Origin: Candidatus Bartonella washoeensis Sb944nv
GTDB lineage: Bacteria > Pseudomonadota > Alphaproteobacteria > Rhizobiales > Rhizobiaceae
NCBI RefSeq assembly: GCF_000278135.1
Contig: NZ_JH725022.1
Span: forward strand, 194,186-258,185
Length of the DNA stretch: 64,000 bases
Reading direction: 5' to 3'
A model generated the notes under the pieces. That model was not told where the DNA came from and searched no databases. It saw only the letters and a list, made by a program, of their open reading frames with translations. Both the position numbers and the translations under genes were made by a program. Shown in pieces: positions 40,539-51,685 of the stretch. Every line of letters starts with the position of its first letter. The first letter of the stretch is position 1.

Positions 40539-41210
40539 ATGCCTCATCGTATCGATAACTTATCAAACATATTTAATCTACCGCGGAAGCCAGACTTTTT
40601 GTGCGAATTGAATTTGCAGAAACAGGGTTTTTTTCATATAGCAGGCGTTGATGAAGTTGGACGTGGTCCTCTTGCCGGACCCGTAGTAACTGCAGCAGTT
40701 ATTTTAGATAAAGACCATATTCCGGATGGATTGAATGATTCCAAAAAACTTTCTGTCAAACGACGGAATGGACTTTATTATGAAATTTTGCAAAGAGCGT
40801 TAGCCGTTTCGATTGCTAGCCTTTGTGCTCGTACGGTTGATCAGTCTGATATTAGAAAAGCAACTTTAGAAGCAATGCGTCGTTGTATTACAGGACTAGC
40901 CGTTCCAGCCCACTATGCACTGATTGATGGGCGTGATATTCCTTTACAGTTGCCATGTCCGGCAACTGCTTTGATTAAAGGTGATCAGCGTTCGGCTTCA
41001 ATTGCAGCAGCATCCATTATTGCGAAAGTAACACGTGATCGGATGATGGAAAATGCAGGTCAGGTTTATAAAGGTTATGGTTTAGAGAAGCATGTTGGTT
41101 ATGCAACGCTAGCGCATCGTTTAGCTCTTGCTAAATATGGTCCAGTTGTTGGATTGCACCGCTATAGTTTTTCACCACTCAAAGAGCGCTATAGGAATGA
41201 TATCTCATGA
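40539..41210 (+). CDS. rnhB: Ribonuclease HII
   Basis: RNase HII nicks RNA-DNA hybrids at ribonucleotides, for excision of misincorporated rNMPs. The 223-residue protein has the catalytic N-terminal motif [19 protein letters not shown] near residue 37, [22 protein letters not shown] and the C-terminal [17 protein letters not shown]. The four carboxylates of the family are all present. The stop overlaps the start of the next gene by four bases (ATGA). RNase HI (rnhA) is at the window's right end, so both types are present. Confidence 0.95.
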   Translation: MPHRIDNLSNIFNLPRKPDFLCELNLQKQGFFHIAGVDEVGRGPLAGPVVTAAVILDKDHIPDGLNDSKKLSVKRRNGLYYEILQRALAVSIASLCARTVDQSDIRKATLEAMRRCITGLAVPAHYALIDGRDIPLQLPCPATALIKGDQRSASIAAASIIAKVTRDRMMENAGQVYKGYGLEKHVGYATLAHRLALAKYGPVVGLHRYSFSPLKERYRNDIS

Positions 41211-42169
41211 CGATTTTGCCTTTCAACAGTGCTTCGATAAAAGAGGCCGTTGCATTTCTGGAACGGGGAAAATTAGTAGCACTGCCGACAGAAACTGTCT
41301 ACGGATTGGCTGGTGATGCAACCAATGGGAGAGCAGTAGCGTCTATTTTTTCTGCAAAGAAGCGACCGCAATTTAATCCTCTTATTGTTCATGTGAGTAG
41401 TATCATTATGGCTGAACGCTACGTAGAAATTGATCGTCTCTCGCGTCGATTAATGGAAGTGTTTTGGCCAGGGCCTTTGACATTAGTCTTACCTTTAAAG
41501 ACACATCATAATATCCATCCTTTAGCGACTTCTGGTCTTAATACATTGGCTGTCCGTTTTCCAGATAGCGGTTTTGCGGAAGTTGTACGATGTTTTGGCC
41601 GACCTTTAGCTGCTCCTAGTGCGAATCAATCAGGACGTCTGAGCCCGACTTCTGCTGAAGCTGTTTTTGCGTCTTTAGGGCTATCTGTTCCTTTAATACT
41701 TGATGGAGGGTTTTCTAAGATAGGGCTTGAATCAACGATCATTAAGGTTTGTGATGAAAGTGTTTATCTTTTGCGTCCTGGGGGGCTCGCTGCTGAAGAA
41801 ATTGAAAAAGTCATAGGAAAATCACTAAAACGGCGTGATCAGTGGACAGCAATTGAAGCACCAGGTATGTTAAAGTCGCATTATGCGCCCAATGCTGCGG
41901 TTCGTTTGAATGTGCAAAATGTGGAAAGCGGCGAAGCTCTTTTGGCATTTGGTCCCAAACGCACTATGGGTGTTGAAAATGCCATTTCTGTTTTAAATCT
42001 TAGCGAGAGTGGGCAGTTAGAAGAGGCGGCAGCTCATTTATTTGAATATATAAAGCAATTGGATTCACTCAAGGTGAAATCTATTGCAGTAGAATCCATC
42101 CCATCATACGGATTAGGTGAGGCTATCAACGATCGTTTAGTACGTGCAGCGGCTCCAAAGGAGAAATAA
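41207..42169 (+). CDS. L-threonylcarbamoyladenylate synthase (Sua5/YrdC family)
   Basis: This enzyme makes threonylcarbamoyl-AMP for the universal t6A modification at position 37 of ANN-decoding tRNAs. The 320-residue protein has a YrdC domain ([66 protein letters not shown]) and a C-terminal Sua5 domain ([14 protein letters not shown] onward). The two-domain form is the Sua5 type rather than the short TsaC type. It overlaps rnhB by four bases and is followed two bases later by the FAD-linked oxidase, so the three genes form a tight operon. Confidence 0.92.
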   Translation: MTILPFNSASIKEAVAFLERGKLVALPTETVYGLAGDATNGRAVASIFSAKKRPQFNPLIVHVSSIIMAERYVEIDRLSRRLMEVFWPGPLTLVLPLKTHHNIHPLATSGLNTLAVRFPDSGFAEVVRCFGRPLAAPSANQSGRLSPTSAEAVFASLGLSVPLILDGGFSKIGLESTIIKVCDESVYLLRPGGLAAEEIEKVIGKSLKRRDQWTAIEAPGMLKSHYAPNAAVRLNVQNVESGEALLAFGPKRTMGVENAISVLNLSESGQLEEAAAHLFEYIKQLDSLKVKSIAVESIPSYGLGEAINDRLVRAAAPKEK

Positions 42170-42171
42170 AA

Positions 42172-43581
42172 ATGGAGCAGGATTTAATTGAGAGATTTAG
42201 AAAAATTGTTGGTGTTGCAAACGCTATAACAGATCAGGTATTAATTGCACCGTATTTACTTGAAGAGCGCGGACGGTTTCATGGAAAAACACCATTACTT
42301 TTACGGCCATCTTCTTGCGCAGAGGTCTCATCAATTATGCAGTTGGCTAGCCAGACCCGCACACCGATTGTGCCTCAGGGTGGAAATACAGGTCTTGTAG
42401 GTGGTCAACAGCCAGATGAAAATGGGTATGGTGTTCTTTTATCTATGGAGCGATTGAACAAGATTAGATGTATGAGTCTTAAGGGTAATTTTGCTGTGGT
42501 GGAAGCTGGTGTTATTTTACAGGACTTACAGAAAAAAGTGGATGAATGGGGTCGTTTTTTTCCTCTTTCTTTGGCTTCAGAAGGTTCTTGCCAAATAGGT
42601 GGAAACCTTTCATCTAATGCTGGAGGAACAGCTGTTTTAGCTTATGGCAATATGCGTGAGCTTTGTCTTGGTTTAGAAGTCGTTTTGCCTGATGGACGTA
42701 TTTTGGATGATTTACGTTTTGTGAAGAAAGACAATAGTGGCTATGATTTGAAAAATCTTTTCATTGGTGCAGAGGGCACTTTAGGAGTTATAACAGCAGC
42801 CGTTTTAAAGCTTTTTCCAAAGGTGAAAGGAAAAGCAGTTGCTTTTGTAGGATTACATAGTCCAGTGAAGGCTCTAGAGTTTTTATCTCTTGCTCAATCT
42901 CAGGGAGGGGGAATGTTGACTGGTTTTGAGCTTATGTCAAAACTGAGCTTGCAGCTGTCCTTAAGCTATAATACGTGCGAGAAATCCCCTTTTGAACATG
43001 AGCATGAATGGTATGTATTGATTAATATTTCATCATTGCAGGGTGATGATGAGGCGTTATCAGTGTTAAGTACTATCTTGGAAGAAGCGTTAAATAATGC
43101 TGTGATAGAAGATGCAGTTATTGCGCAATCGTTAAAGCAGCAAGATTTTTTTTGGCAATTACGTGAAAGTGTGTCATATGCACAGAAATTAGCGGGTGGA
43201 TCTATTAAGCACGACATTGCGGTACCTATTGATTCTATTCCTGATTTTATCGCTGAGGCAGCTCTTATTGTTGAAGAGATTGTTCCAGGAGCGCGGGTGG
43301 TTTGTTTTGGCCATTTAGGTGACGGGAACCTTCATTACAATATTACGCAGCCTATTGGGGCTGATCCTGCAGTATTTTTACAATTATGGTCACAAATGAA
43401 TCACCGGATTCATAGTTTAGTAATGCATTATCAAGGTACATTTTCTGCTGAACATGGAATTGGTCAGCTTAAACGTGAAGAACTTCGCACTTTCAAATCA
43501 CCTGTTGCATTGGACATTATGCAGAAGATTAAGGAAATACTTGACCCTTTAGGAATTATGAATCCTGGAAAAATCTTATAA
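42172..43581 (+). CDS. FAD-linked 2-hydroxyacid dehydrogenase (GlcD/D2HGDH-like)
   Basis: A 469-residue flavoprotein of the GlcD/LDH2 group with an N-terminal FAD-binding PCMH domain (IVPQGGNTGLVGGQQPDENG near residue 65, GSCQIGGNLSSNAGGTAVL) and the C-terminal FAD-oxidase domain (VVCFGHLGDGNLHYNITQP, FSAEHGIGQLKREE, DPLGIMNPGKIL). The nearest functional relatives act on D-2-hydroxyglutarate or D-lactate. Substrate cannot be decided here. It is the third gene of the rnhB operon. All flavin-contact motifs are intact. Confidence 0.87.
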   Translation: MEQDLIERFRKIVGVANAITDQVLIAPYLLEERGRFHGKTPLLLRPSSCAEVSSIMQLASQTRTPIVPQGGNTGLVGGQQPDENGYGVLLSMERLNKIRCMSLKGNFAVVEAGVILQDLQKKVDEWGRFFPLSLASEGSCQIGGNLSSNAGGTAVLAYGNMRELCLGLEVVLPDGRILDDLRFVKKDNSGYDLKNLFIGAEGTLGVITAAVLKLFPKVKGKAVAFVGLHSPVKALEFLSLAQSQGGGMLTGFELMSKLSLQLSLSYNTCEKSPFEHEHEWYVLINISSLQGDDEALSVLSTILEEALNNAVIEDAVIAQSLKQQDFFWQLRESVSYAQKLAGGSIKHDIAVPIDSIPDFIAEAALIVEEIVPGARVVCFGHLGDGNLHYNITQPIGADPAVFLQLWSQMNHRIHSLVMHYQGTFSAEHGIGQLKREELRTFKSPVALDIMQKIKEILDPLGIMNPGKIL

Positions 43582-43731
43582 TTCAAGAGTGATAAACTTT
43601 GTCATGTGTTTTTGTTTAGATTTCAATAACCAAAAAAGAAATCAGTTGTTTTTTATTCAATCTTTTAATAATCCGGTGGGGAAAAGCTGTTAGAGGGTGT
43701 ATATTATTAAAATAAATTGGGACACTTTAAT

Positions 43732-44259
43732 ATGGCTAATCAATGCTTTAATCAGGCAAAAGCGGGGCTTGAATTTCGGTTAGATCCGTGCCATTTGCCA
43801 CAAACGACAACGTATTTTTCATTGAAAACGGGCAATAAAATAATTTGTTCGTTGAGTGAACGCGGGGTTTTTTTAAAAATTGATTCTCCCTCAAACTTAT
43901 CTCGTTTAATACTGGCTTATCATTTCAGAGGGATTGCAGCACGTACAGTGAAAACACGTTCGGGAGAAAGAGCAGTTGCATTAGAGTTGCTTCATACAGA
44001 TGAAGAGGCTTGTATTCCGCTTTTAGTTTCTAGAGATTTGAATAATGTTCTTCTGGATTGGCGATTATGGGCCGATACTTATGACCTCCCTATGCTTATG
44101 ATCAATGAAGATAATAGTATTATGGTTGTTAAAGATCGTTCTGATTTACGTCAATTTTTTTGTACAACACTGCATTCTAAACAAAGACGCTTTTTACTGC
44201 GTTATAGAAATCCCTTGGGTCTGCGTTTAATGATCGCGAATCGGATTTTGCTACATTAA
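43732..44259 (+). CDS. DUF6101-like hypothetical protein
   Basis: A 175-residue soluble protein without signal peptide or membrane segment. Blocks such as LEFRLDPCHLPQTTTYFS, VALELLHTDEEACIPLLVSR and DWRLWADTYDLPMLMI match what I recall of the Rhizobiales family DUF6101, whose function is unknown. Start ATG 43732 has GGGA upstream; the frame is open 15 bases further to a TTG. It stands alone about 150 bases after the FAD-linked oxidase. The family assignment rests on memory. Confidence 0.7.
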   Translation: MANQCFNQAKAGLEFRLDPCHLPQTTTYFSLKTGNKIICSLSERGVFLKIDSPSNLSRLILAYHFRGIAARTVKTRSGERAVALELLHTDEEACIPLLVSRDLNNVLLDWRLWADTYDLPMLMINEDNSIMVVKDRSDLRQFFCTTLHSKQRRFLLRYRNPLGLRLMIANRILLH

Positions 44260-44811
44260 TATTGATGCGCATACATTTTTTACTATTGTTCTGCTGGATG
44301 TATTTATTTTTTTGCGATATTTTGCATTGTTTGAAATATCGTATTAGCAGGCATGAACTGTTTTAAATGTTTTCTCCGTTGTTGTTACAATACTAACGCT
44401 TTTTTCCAGAATCTCAGTTATCAGCTTTGAATAACATTGGGGACACCTTATTGCTGCAGCTAGGCTTTGATTTTGCGGCATAATTGAAACATTTGTAGGG
44501 GGATTTTAAATGAATTTTTTTATAGCTTTCTCGGTACAAAGACAATGACAATCCATGAGATGCTTATTTCAAGTTTAATTAAGCGAAAGGCTGTTTGTAA
44601 AAAATGATGAACAAATGGGTCTTAAATAAACATGACAAGAGATGATGATTGAAAAGTGATGATCACAATTTCATAATTAGGAAAATCTCTTGTTTTGTGT
44701 TGAGCACAATATTTTATTTTTTAAGGAAAATGCAATATTGTGAGCAATACAGAAGAGTTAGCAAATTTGTATACCATGCTATCAAGTCATAAAAAAGAAT
44801 CTTCAAAGGAT
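44260..44811. other. AT-rich intergenic region between two convergent genes
   Basis: About 550 bases with no gene I can support. CGATATTT at 44315-44322 and AAATATCG at 44334-44341 form an 8-bp inverted repeat with an eleven-base loop, but no T-run follows on either strand in the right place. Short frames on the plus strand (for example from 44740) overlap the purD 3' end and are shadows. Confidence 0.45.
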
Positions 44812-46086
44812 TTAGCTTTCTCGCGCAATTGCTCGCCATCCGATATCACGGCGAACAAAGCCTTCTGGCCAATCAATACAATCAACAGCTTCATAGGCAC
44901 GTTTTTGCGCTTGCGTAACGTTTTCTCCTGTTGCTGTTATATTTAAAACGCGTCCACCATGAGCAATGAGTTCTCCATTGCGTAGTGCTGTGCCGGCTTG
45001 AAAAACTTTTACATCAGAAAGAGCGTTGACCTTATCAACATTACGAATGACAGTACCTTTTTGAGGAGCGTCTGGGTAACCGTTAGCAGCCATAACAACG
45101 GTTAAGGCAGTTTTTTCAGACCACTGAAGGGGTTTGTTTTCAAGGTTTCCCTGGGCTGCGGTGAGAAGAAGCGGAAGAATATCATCTTTTAAGCGCATCA
45201 TTAAAACCTGACATTCGGGATCACCGAATCGTACATTAAATTCAATTAATTCCGGTCCTTTTTGCGTTATCATTAATCCAACGAAGAGAATACCTTTAAA
45301 GGGAGCGCCCATTTTATTCATACCGGACAAAGCTGGTTCAACAATTTCTTTGAGGGTACGATTAACCATTTCTTGGGTCATGATGGGGGCTGGTGAATAA
45401 GCTCCCATGCCACCGGTATTAGCTCCTATATCACCATCACCAACACGTTTATGATCTTGTGCAGATCCAAAGGGAAGAGCAATTTTGCCATCACAAAGAC
45501 AGAAGAAGCTTGCTTCTTCACCTTCAAGAAAGGATTCTATAACGATTTTTTCTCCTGCATCGCCAAAGGCACTTTTCAAACAGGCATCAACTGCCTTAAA
45601 TGCTTCTTCCATTGTCATTGCAACAACCACACCTTTACCAGCAGCTAAGCCATCGGCTTTAATGACAATAGGGACCCCTTGTTGACGAATGTAGTCTTTA
45701 GCTTTGGAAGCATCATGAAAGCATTGGTAAGTTCCTGTCGGAATGTTATTCTGACGACATAAATCTTTTGTGAATGATTTTGAACCTTCCAGCTGAGCAG
45801 CTTTTTGAGTAGGTCCAAATACACAGATGTTAGCGCGATTAAGGGAGTCTGTTATACCTGCAACCAGTGGTGCTTCTGGTCCAACAACGACAAGATCAAT
45901 AGAATGTGTGTTGCAAAAATCAATGACGAGAGGATGATTATCAATGTTTAAATCAATATTTTCACCAAATTCTTTTGTTGCAGGATTTCCAGGAGCGCAA
46001 TATAATTTTTTTAGCAGTGGCGATGCTGCTATTTTCCATGCTAAAGCATGTTCTCGTCCGCCTGAACCGATAAGAAGAATGTTCAT
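44812..46086 (-). CDS. purD: Phosphoribosylamine-glycine ligase
   Basis: PurD joins glycine to phosphoribosylamine, the second step of purine synthesis. The 424-residue ATP-grasp enzyme has the N-terminal [32 protein letters not shown], the ATP-grasp lysine region [52 protein letters not shown] and [18 protein letters not shown]. Length is normal. It stands alone, divergent from ubiA. No oddities. Confidence 0.97.
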   Translation of the reverse strand: MNILLIGSGGREHALAWKIAASPLLKKLYCAPGNPATKEFGENIDLNIDNHPLVIDFCNTHSIDLVVVGPEAPLVAGITDSLNRANICVFGPTQKAAQLEGSKSFTKDLCRQNNIPTGTYQCFHDASKAKDYIRQQGVPIVIKADGLAAGKGVVVAMTMEEAFKAVDACLKSAFGDAGEKIVIESFLEGEEASFFCLCDGKIALPFGSAQDHKRVGDGDIGANTGGMGAYSPAPIMTQEMVNRTLKEIVEPALSGMNKMGAPFKGILFVGLMITQKGPELIEFNVRFGDPECQVLMMRLKDDILPLLLTAAQGNLENKPLQWSEKTALTVVMAANGYPDAPQKGTVIRNVDKVNALSDVKVFQAGTALRNGELIAHGGRVLNITATGENVTQAQKRAYEAVDCIDWPEGFVRRDIGWRAIARES

Positions 46087-46176
46087 TGTTTGTTCCTATC
46101 ATAGAATATGACCAAATCAGTTTCTTGTCATAAGAGTGAAATGCTTCTATCGCAAGACTAAAGGTGAAGCCATTTG

Positions 46177-47181
46177 ATGAAAAAAAGTAAGAATATTACA
46201 CATATTCAATCTTGTGAGAGTCAGGGAAGGGTTATAGATGCTCCTTCCAACCAATGGGTCTACCATTTGCTGCCTCCTTCTTTGTGGTTTTATGCTCAAT
46301 TGGCACGTTGGGATCGGCCTATCGGATGGCAGTTGTTGATGTGGCCTTGTTTCTGGTCAACGACAATGGCTCTTCTTTCTTATGAGATGCATCGGTACTC
46401 TCTTTTATCAATGTTAATGAATTGGTTTTGGTATCTTTTTCTTTTTTTTCTAGGTTCTATAGCTATGCGGGGTGCGGGGTGCACTTGGAATGATCTTATT
46501 GATCATAAAATTGATTCTAAGGTAGAACGGACACGTTCTCGTCCATTGCCAACAGGCCATGTAAGCCGATTCCAGGCAAAAGTTTTTATATTGGTGCAAT
46601 GTTTGGTTGGTTTAGGTGTTTTATCGCAATTTAATAGATATAGTTTTTTTCTAGGTCTCTCATCATTAGTGGCGGTTGCACTTTATCCTTTTATGAAACG
46701 CATAACATATTGGCCACAATTTTTTTTAGGTATTGCATTTAATTGGGGGGCATTAATGGGATGGGCAGTTGTGTTTGGAAGTCTGAATTGGGCTCCGATC
46801 TTACTTTATGTAGGATCAATCTTATGGACAATAGGGTATGATACAATTTACGCGCATCAAGATAAGGAGGATGATGCTACTGTTGGCGTACTTTCCACAG
46901 CACTTCTCTTTGGTAAAGCCACCAAACGTGCTTTGGTATTTTTGTATAGTGGTTTTGTGGTCTTCGTTAGCTTAGCATTTTATTTAGCACAGGTTCCCAT
47001 TCTTAGTTTTTTTGGCATTCTTGTTGCAAGTATCCATATGTTTATTCAAATTAAAGTTCTTGATATCGATGACAATTCACAATGCCTAAAGCTTTTCAAA
47101 TCGAATTCATTTATTGGTTTTGTGATTTTTGCTGGTTTGGTATGCGGTGGTATAGGAATGATACTTCATCCTATTATTTAA
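46177..47181 (+). CDS. ubiA: 4-hydroxybenzoate polyprenyltransferase
   Basis: UbiA attaches the polyprenyl chain to 4-hydroxybenzoate in ubiquinone synthesis, in the inner membrane. The 334-residue protein has about eight membrane segments and both aspartate-rich motifs, AGCTWNDLIDHKIDSKVERT with TRSRPLPTG near residue 110 and DTIYAHQDKEDDATVGV near residue 225. The N-terminal ARWDRPIGWQLLMWPCFWST is typical. ATG 46177 is preferred to the TTG just before it. It may receive its prenyl donor from the polyprenyl synthase at 36 kb. Confidence 0.95.
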   Translation: MKKSKNITHIQSCESQGRVIDAPSNQWVYHLLPPSLWFYAQLARWDRPIGWQLLMWPCFWSTTMALLSYEMHRYSLLSMLMNWFWYLFLFFLGSIAMRGAGCTWNDLIDHKIDSKVERTRSRPLPTGHVSRFQAKVFILVQCLVGLGVLSQFNRYSFFLGLSSLVAVALYPFMKRITYWPQFFLGIAFNWGALMGWAVVFGSLNWAPILLYVGSILWTIGYDTIYAHQDKEDDATVGVLSTALLFGKATKRALVFLYSGFVVFVSLAFYLAQVPILSFFGILVASIHMFIQIKVLDIDDNSQCLKLFKSNSFIGFVIFAGLVCGGIGMILHPII

Positions 47182-47648
47182 CAAAAAGTTAAAAAATAAA
47201 ATCGTATGTTATGTGATGCTTGAAAGTAAAGAGAATGAAAACCTAAGGTTTTTCTCATTGATTTTTAATTTTTTTCTTTTAGTCTTAGAGCTCTTTTTCG
47301 TGCGCAATTGCTATTTTTTAGAAATAAATTAAAAATAATCTCTTATTCTAATTTTATTTTTCCGAACTTCAGAATGTGCAAGATCATCTTACCTTTTTAA
47401 GCTCTGTTTGAACACCGCTGATCACCTTACGGAGGTTCTCATAAAACAGCATTTTCATTGGGATAGGGCTTATAACTGTAACCTTTCTATCAAATGGTAT
47501 AGTAGGTGAAAGATCGTTTCAAATAAGTTTTATGGTAAAAATGCAATTCTCCGATTTAAACTGAAATTAATAATCTATTCTTAGTTTTGTGAATAGCTGT
47601 TTAGTCTTTATATAAACAAAGGCTTCATGCTCTTTAATGCCTGAAGAA
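47182..47648. other. Intergenic region with a minus-strand coding scrap
   Basis: About 470 bases between the convergent ubiA and pdxH genes. On the minus strand 47518-47384 one frame stays open for about 44 codons: DLSPTIPFDRKVTVISPIP, MKMLFYENLRKVISGVQTE, then LKKVR and stop. The amphipathic ending looks protein-like, yet no start codon or ribosome binding site precedes it and I cannot assign a family. The rest shows nothing. Confidence 0.35.
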
Positions 47649-48272
47649 TTAGGGATAAAGCTGTTGTCTTTGCCAATCGACATTTTCAACAGAATCGCGT
47701 GTAAAGAGTAGACGATCATGTAAACGAAACGGACGGTCACGCCAGAATTCAATAGAAAGGGGTTTAACACGAAAACCAGACCAATAAGATGGGCGTGGTA
47801 TATTACCTACTGCATAATGAGCAGTATATTTGGCAATTGCTTTTTTGAGGGCAAAACGGTTTTCTAATGGCTGAGATTGTTTGGATGCCCATGCGCCAAT
47901 TCGACTGCCACGTGGTCGCGATTGGAAATACGCATCTGCTTCTTGAGGTGTAACCTTTTCAACGATTCCTCTAATTCTGACTTGACGGCGAAGCGATTTC
48001 CAATGAAAACTTAATGATGCTTTCATTGATTTTAAAATTTCTTGTCCTTTGCGGCTTTCATAATTGGTATAGAAGACGAATCCTTGGGGACTGTAGTCTT
48101 TGAGAAGAACCATACGAACATTAGGCAAGCCTGTTTCATCAACTGTTGCTAATGCCATAGCGTTGGGATCATTTATTTCGCTCGCAGTTGCCTCTTCAAG
48201 CCATTTTGCGAAGAGTGCGAAAGGTTTTTCCATTTGCATGAAGTCATTGTCTGTTTGTTCTTTATTGCTCAT
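47649..48272 (-). CDS. pdxH: Pyridoxamine 5'-phosphate oxidase
   Basis: PdxH oxidises pyridoxine or pyridoxamine 5'-phosphate to pyridoxal 5'-phosphate with FMN. The 207-residue protein has [54 protein letters not shown], the [20 protein letters not shown] block and the C-terminal [12 protein letters not shown] chose ATG 48272 ([10 protein letters not shown]), because CGGAG lies six bases upstream. Two longer in-frame ATGs lack such a site. It diverges from the DnaJ-family gene. Confidence 0.95.
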   Translation of the reverse strand: MSNKEQTDNDFMQMEKPFALFAKWLEEATASEINDPNAMALATVDETGLPNVRMVLLKDYSPQGFVFYTNYESRKGQEILKSMKASLSFHWKSLRRQVRIRGIVEKVTPQEADAYFQSRPRGSRIGAWASKQSQPLENRFALKKAIAKYTAHYAVGNIPRPSYWSGFRVKPLSIEFWRDRPFRLHDRLLFTRDSVENVDWQRQQLYP

Positions 48273-48594
48273 AGTATCTCCGAACATCAGTGAGCACGAG
48301 TGAGGCATTCTTTAAGTTATTCTATCATAGAGAGGTAAAGCGCTATTTTTTCTCTTTCAAAAAATCAATTCTGTTATGTATTTTTATAGTGTTTTAATTA
48401 TTTTTTCTTTAGCATTGAATGGGATGCGCTATATTAAAAAAATGTCTATTGTAGATGGTATTTTAGTTTCTTTATAGACATTATAAACATAAACAGAGAA
48501 AATTATTCTCTAAAATAGACTGATTAAGCTATGAAGGATATTAAATAACACATCAGTTGATATTTTGAGAACAAAAAAGTGAAAAGAGGACAAT
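48273..48594. other. Divergent intergenic region upstream of the DnaJ-family gene
   Basis: About 320 AT-rich bases that must hold the promoters of pdxH and the DnaJ-family gene. AGAGGA at 48584-48589 serves the latter. I see no sigma-32-type heat-shock promoter that I could defend, and no gene. Confidence 0.4.
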
Positions 48595-49497
48595 ATGCGT
48601 GATCCCTACACAATTTTGGGTGTGACACGTACCGCGAAACCGCAAGAGATTAAATCGGCATTCAGAAGACTAGCAAAGAAGTATCATCCAGACCATAATA
48701 TGGATGATGCAAAAGCTAAAGAAAAGTTTGCTGAAATTAATCAAGCTTATGAAATTATAGGGGATAAAGACAAAAAAGCACAATTTGACCGTGGTGAAAT
48801 TGATATGGAGGGAAAACCACTTTATCAAACTTATGGTGCTGGTGAAAATTTTAGCAATAGACACAATCCTTTTTCACGAGGAGCGAAGGGTTTTGATTTT
48901 GGTTCTTCAGGTGGTGCAGATTTTGATGCGAGCGATATTTTTCGTGATCTGTTTGGAGGAAAAGGGAGCTTTTCAAATTCTGCACAATATAATCGGTCTC
49001 AACAAGGGGCTCATGTTCGTGCAAATCTTGCGATAACATTGGAGCAGATGGTTGGTGCAGAAAAGGTGGAAGCAGTTTTTCCTAATGGGAAAAAGTTAAA
49101 AATTAAGCTGCCAGACTATGTTGAAGATGGGCAAACCATTCGTTTAAAAGGCCAGGGAGAAGAGGTGGCTTACGGACAAGCAGGAGATGCATTGATAACT
49201 ATTCATATTCAAAAACATCCTCGCTTGCGGCTTGAAGGAAGGGCTCTTCATCTTGATTTACCAGTTCCCCTTAAACATGCTGTTCTTGGAGCAAAAGAAG
49301 AAGTTGAGACTTTGGAAGGGCGGGTGGTTTTAACTATTCCTGCGTGGTCAAGTTCTGATCGTGTTTTACGGTTGAAAGGAAAAGGACTCCGTTTAAAAAA
49401 TGGTAAAAGAGACGATCTTTATGTGCATGTTCGTGTCATGTTGCCAGAAGGTGGCGATGCCGCGTTAGAACAGTTTTTGCAAATGCAGAAAGAATAA
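48595..49497 (+). CDS. DnaJ-domain co-chaperone of CbpA type
   Basis: A 300-residue J-domain protein: N-terminal J domain (residues 1-65, [20 protein letters not shown] with the HPD motif in [11 protein letters not shown]), a Gly/Phe-rich linker (about 85-135) and the DnaJ C-terminal substrate-binding domain ([20 protein letters not shown] onward). The cysteine-rich zinc-finger domain of true DnaJ is absent, which makes it the CbpA/type B class. It probably partners with DnaK. It lies between pdxH and fabI, an order I recall in other Rhizobiales. Confidence 0.92.
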   Translation: MRDPYTILGVTRTAKPQEIKSAFRRLAKKYHPDHNMDDAKAKEKFAEINQAYEIIGDKDKKAQFDRGEIDMEGKPLYQTYGAGENFSNRHNPFSRGAKGFDFGSSGGADFDASDIFRDLFGGKGSFSNSAQYNRSQQGAHVRANLAITLEQMVGAEKVEAVFPNGKKLKIKLPDYVEDGQTIRLKGQGEEVAYGQAGDALITIHIQKHPRLRLEGRALHLDLPVPLKHAVLGAKEEVETLEGRVVLTIPAWSSSDRVLRLKGKGLRLKNGKRDDLYVHVRVMLPEGGDAALEQFLQMQKE

Positions 49498-49618
49498 TTT
49501 TTAACTGTATAAACGCTGCAGTTTTGGTTTGCTTTTAAAGCAATCACTTGAAGAAAAAGTTGACCTATGCCATAGGCAGATAAATAATATTAATTCGAGT
49601 AGTAACGGGGCAGTGCTA

Positions 49619-50437
49619 ATGGCTAAGGGTAATGGTTTATTGTACGGCAAGCGTGGTTTAATTTTGGGATTGGCCAATAATCGTTCTATCGCTTGGGGCA
49701 TAGCTAAAGCGGCGAGTAACGCAGGTGCGGAGCTCGCTTTTACCTATCAAGGTGAGGCGATGAAAAAGCGTGTTGAGCCTTTGGCTGAGGAAGTAAAGGG
49801 GGTTGTTTGTGGTCATTGTGATGTTTCTGATAGTGCATCAATAGATGCGGTTTTTAGAGCAATAGAGAAGAAATGGGGCAAATTAGATTTTTTAGTTCAT
49901 GCTATTGGTTTTTCTGATAAGGATGAATTAAGTGGTCGTTATATTGATATTAGCGAATCGAACTTTATGATGACCATGAATATTTCTGTTTATTCCTTAA
50001 CGGCTCTGACGAAGCGTGCAGAGAAATTGATGTCGGATGGTGGTTCAATTTTAACACTGACTTATTATGGTGCAGAAAAGGTTGTTCCCAATTATAATGT
50101 GATGGGAGTTGCAAAAGCGGCTCTTGAAGCAAGCGTGAAATATCTAGCAGTCGATTTAGGTCCTAAGCGTATTCGCGTTAATGCTATCTCTGCTGGGCCA
50201 ATCAAAACGCTAGCTGCTTCTGGTATTGGTGATTTCCGTTATATTTTAAAATGGAATGAATATAATGCTCCCTTACGGCGTACAGTAACAATTGAAGAGG
50301 TGGGTGATTCTGCTCTTTACTTTCTTTCCGATTTGTCTCGTTCTGTTACTGGTGAAGTGCATCATGTGGATTCAGGTTATAACATCATAGGCATGAAAGC
50401 CGTTGATGCACCAGACATTTCTGTCGTTAAAGAATAA
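49619..50437 (+). CDS. fabI: Enoyl-[acyl-carrier-protein] reductase [NADH]
   Basis: FabI reduces trans-2-enoyl-ACP in each fatty-acid elongation cycle. The 272-residue short-chain dehydrogenase-like protein has KRGLILGLANNRSIAWGIAK (cofactor motif), FLVHAIGFSDKDEL, LTYYGAEKVVPNYNVMGVAK, which holds the FabI Tyr-x6-Lys pair, and AISAGPIKTLAASGI. ATG 49619 begins MAKGNGLLYGKRG, the family start; the frame is open further back. As the target of diazaborines and triclosan, sequence around Tyr and Lys is intact. AroC follows. Confidence 0.95.
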   Translation: MAKGNGLLYGKRGLILGLANNRSIAWGIAKAASNAGAELAFTYQGEAMKKRVEPLAEEVKGVVCGHCDVSDSASIDAVFRAIEKKWGKLDFLVHAIGFSDKDELSGRYIDISESNFMMTMNISVYSLTALTKRAEKLMSDGGSILTLTYYGAEKVVPNYNVMGVAKAALEASVKYLAVDLGPKRIRVNAISAGPIKTLAASGIGDFRYILKWNEYNAPLRRTVTIEEVGDSALYFLSDLSRSVTGEVHHVDSGYNIIGMKAVDAPDISVVKE

Positions 50438-50581
50438 AGTTTGGTTTATAAGCCTTTAATTAACAGCAGTGATTTGACTGAATCTAAAACGGCCGAATAA
50501 TATTTTGAGATAGAGGTTGTTGGTGCAAAGTTCGACATTCGCTGTCGTTGCATATATTTGACAAAGAAACGGTCATTTTTC

Positions 50582-51670
50582 ATGTCGCATAATACATTTG
50601 GACATTTGTTTCGTGTAACAACATGGGGTGAAAGTCATGGGGTTGCTCTCGGGTGTGTCATTGATGGTTGTCCTCCGGGGATTGTTTTTACTCTGTCAGA
50701 TGTTCAATCATATCTTGATAAACGCAGACCGGGACAATCCAAATATACAACGCAGCGCCGAGAATCAGATCAAGTAGAGATTCTTTCAGGAGTTATTGTC
50801 CAAGATGATGGCACGACATTCGTGACAACGGGTACGCCAATTTCTCTGTTTATTCGAAATACAGATCAACGCTCGAAAGACTATAGTTCTATTGTTCATC
50901 AGTATCGTCCAGGTCATGCGGATTATACTTATGATGTTAAATATGGCATTCGTGATTTTCGAGGTGGAGGACGTGCTTCAGCGCGTGAGACGGCAGCACG
51001 TGTTGCAGCAGGTGCACTTGCACGTAAAATTGTTCCTGGCCTGATTGTCCGGGGCGCTGTGATAGCCATTGGTCCTCATACTATTAATCGCGATCATTGG
51101 GATTGGTCAGAGGTTGATAACAATCCTTTTTTTACACCTGATGCAGAGATGGTGCGCGTTTTTAGTGATTATATTAATAAATTACGTAAAGATGGTTCAT
51201 CTGTTGGTGCTGTTGTTGAGATTGTTGCAGAAAATGTTCCGGCGGGTTTGGGAGCGCCTATTTACGCAAAGCTTGATCAAGATATTGCATCATTACTCAT
51301 GTCGATTAATGCAGTTAAGGGTGTTGAAATTGGTGATGGTTTTGCAGCAGCTTGCCTAAAGGGAGAAGAAAATGCAGATGAAATGCGGATGGGAAGTGAT
51401 GGAAAACCACTCTTTCTGTCCAATCATGCTGGTGGTATTTTAGGTGGAATATCGAGCGGACAGCCAATTATTGCACGTTTTGCCGTGAAGCCTACTTCAT
51501 CAATTTTGGTTCCCCGTCGTTCAATTGATGTTGATGGTAACAATGTAGATGTTACAACCAAGGGACGCCATGATCCATGTGTTGGAATTCGCGCTGTTCC
51601 TGTTGGTGAAGCGATGGTCGCTTGTGCTATTGCTGATCATTATTTAAGGCATCGCGGTCAGGTTGGTTGA
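50582..51670 (+). CDS. aroC: Chorismate synthase
   Basis: AroC converts EPSP to chorismate with reduced FMN, the last step of the shikimate pathway. The 362-residue protein has [34 protein letters not shown]-like [45 protein letters not shown] and [20 protein letters not shown], and the C-terminal [20 protein letters not shown] chose ATG 50582 as the family start; the open frame begins at 50558. RibB follows 15 bases downstream. Confidence 0.97.
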   Translation: MSHNTFGHLFRVTTWGESHGVALGCVIDGCPPGIVFTLSDVQSYLDKRRPGQSKYTTQRRESDQVEILSGVIVQDDGTTFVTTGTPISLFIRNTDQRSKDYSSIVHQYRPGHADYTYDVKYGIRDFRGGGRASARETAARVAAGALARKIVPGLIVRGAVIAIGPHTINRDHWDWSEVDNNPFFTPDAEMVRVFSDYINKLRKDGSSVGAVVEIVAENVPAGLGAPIYAKLDQDIASLLMSINAVKGVEIGDGFAAACLKGEENADEMRMGSDGKPLFLSNHAGGILGGISSGQPIIARFAVKPTSSILVPRRSIDVDGNNVDVTTKGRHDPCVGIRAVPVGEAMVACAIADHYLRHRGQVG

Positions 51671-51685
51671 TTTGAAAGGTAAGTG

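Noticed and set aside
44315-44341. CGATATTT...AAATATCG inverted repeat
   Set aside because: All A/T apart from the end pairs, long loop and no T-run in the right place; probably chance.
44740-44946. 68-codon plus-strand frame
   Set aside because: Most of it is the reverse strand of the purD 3' end.
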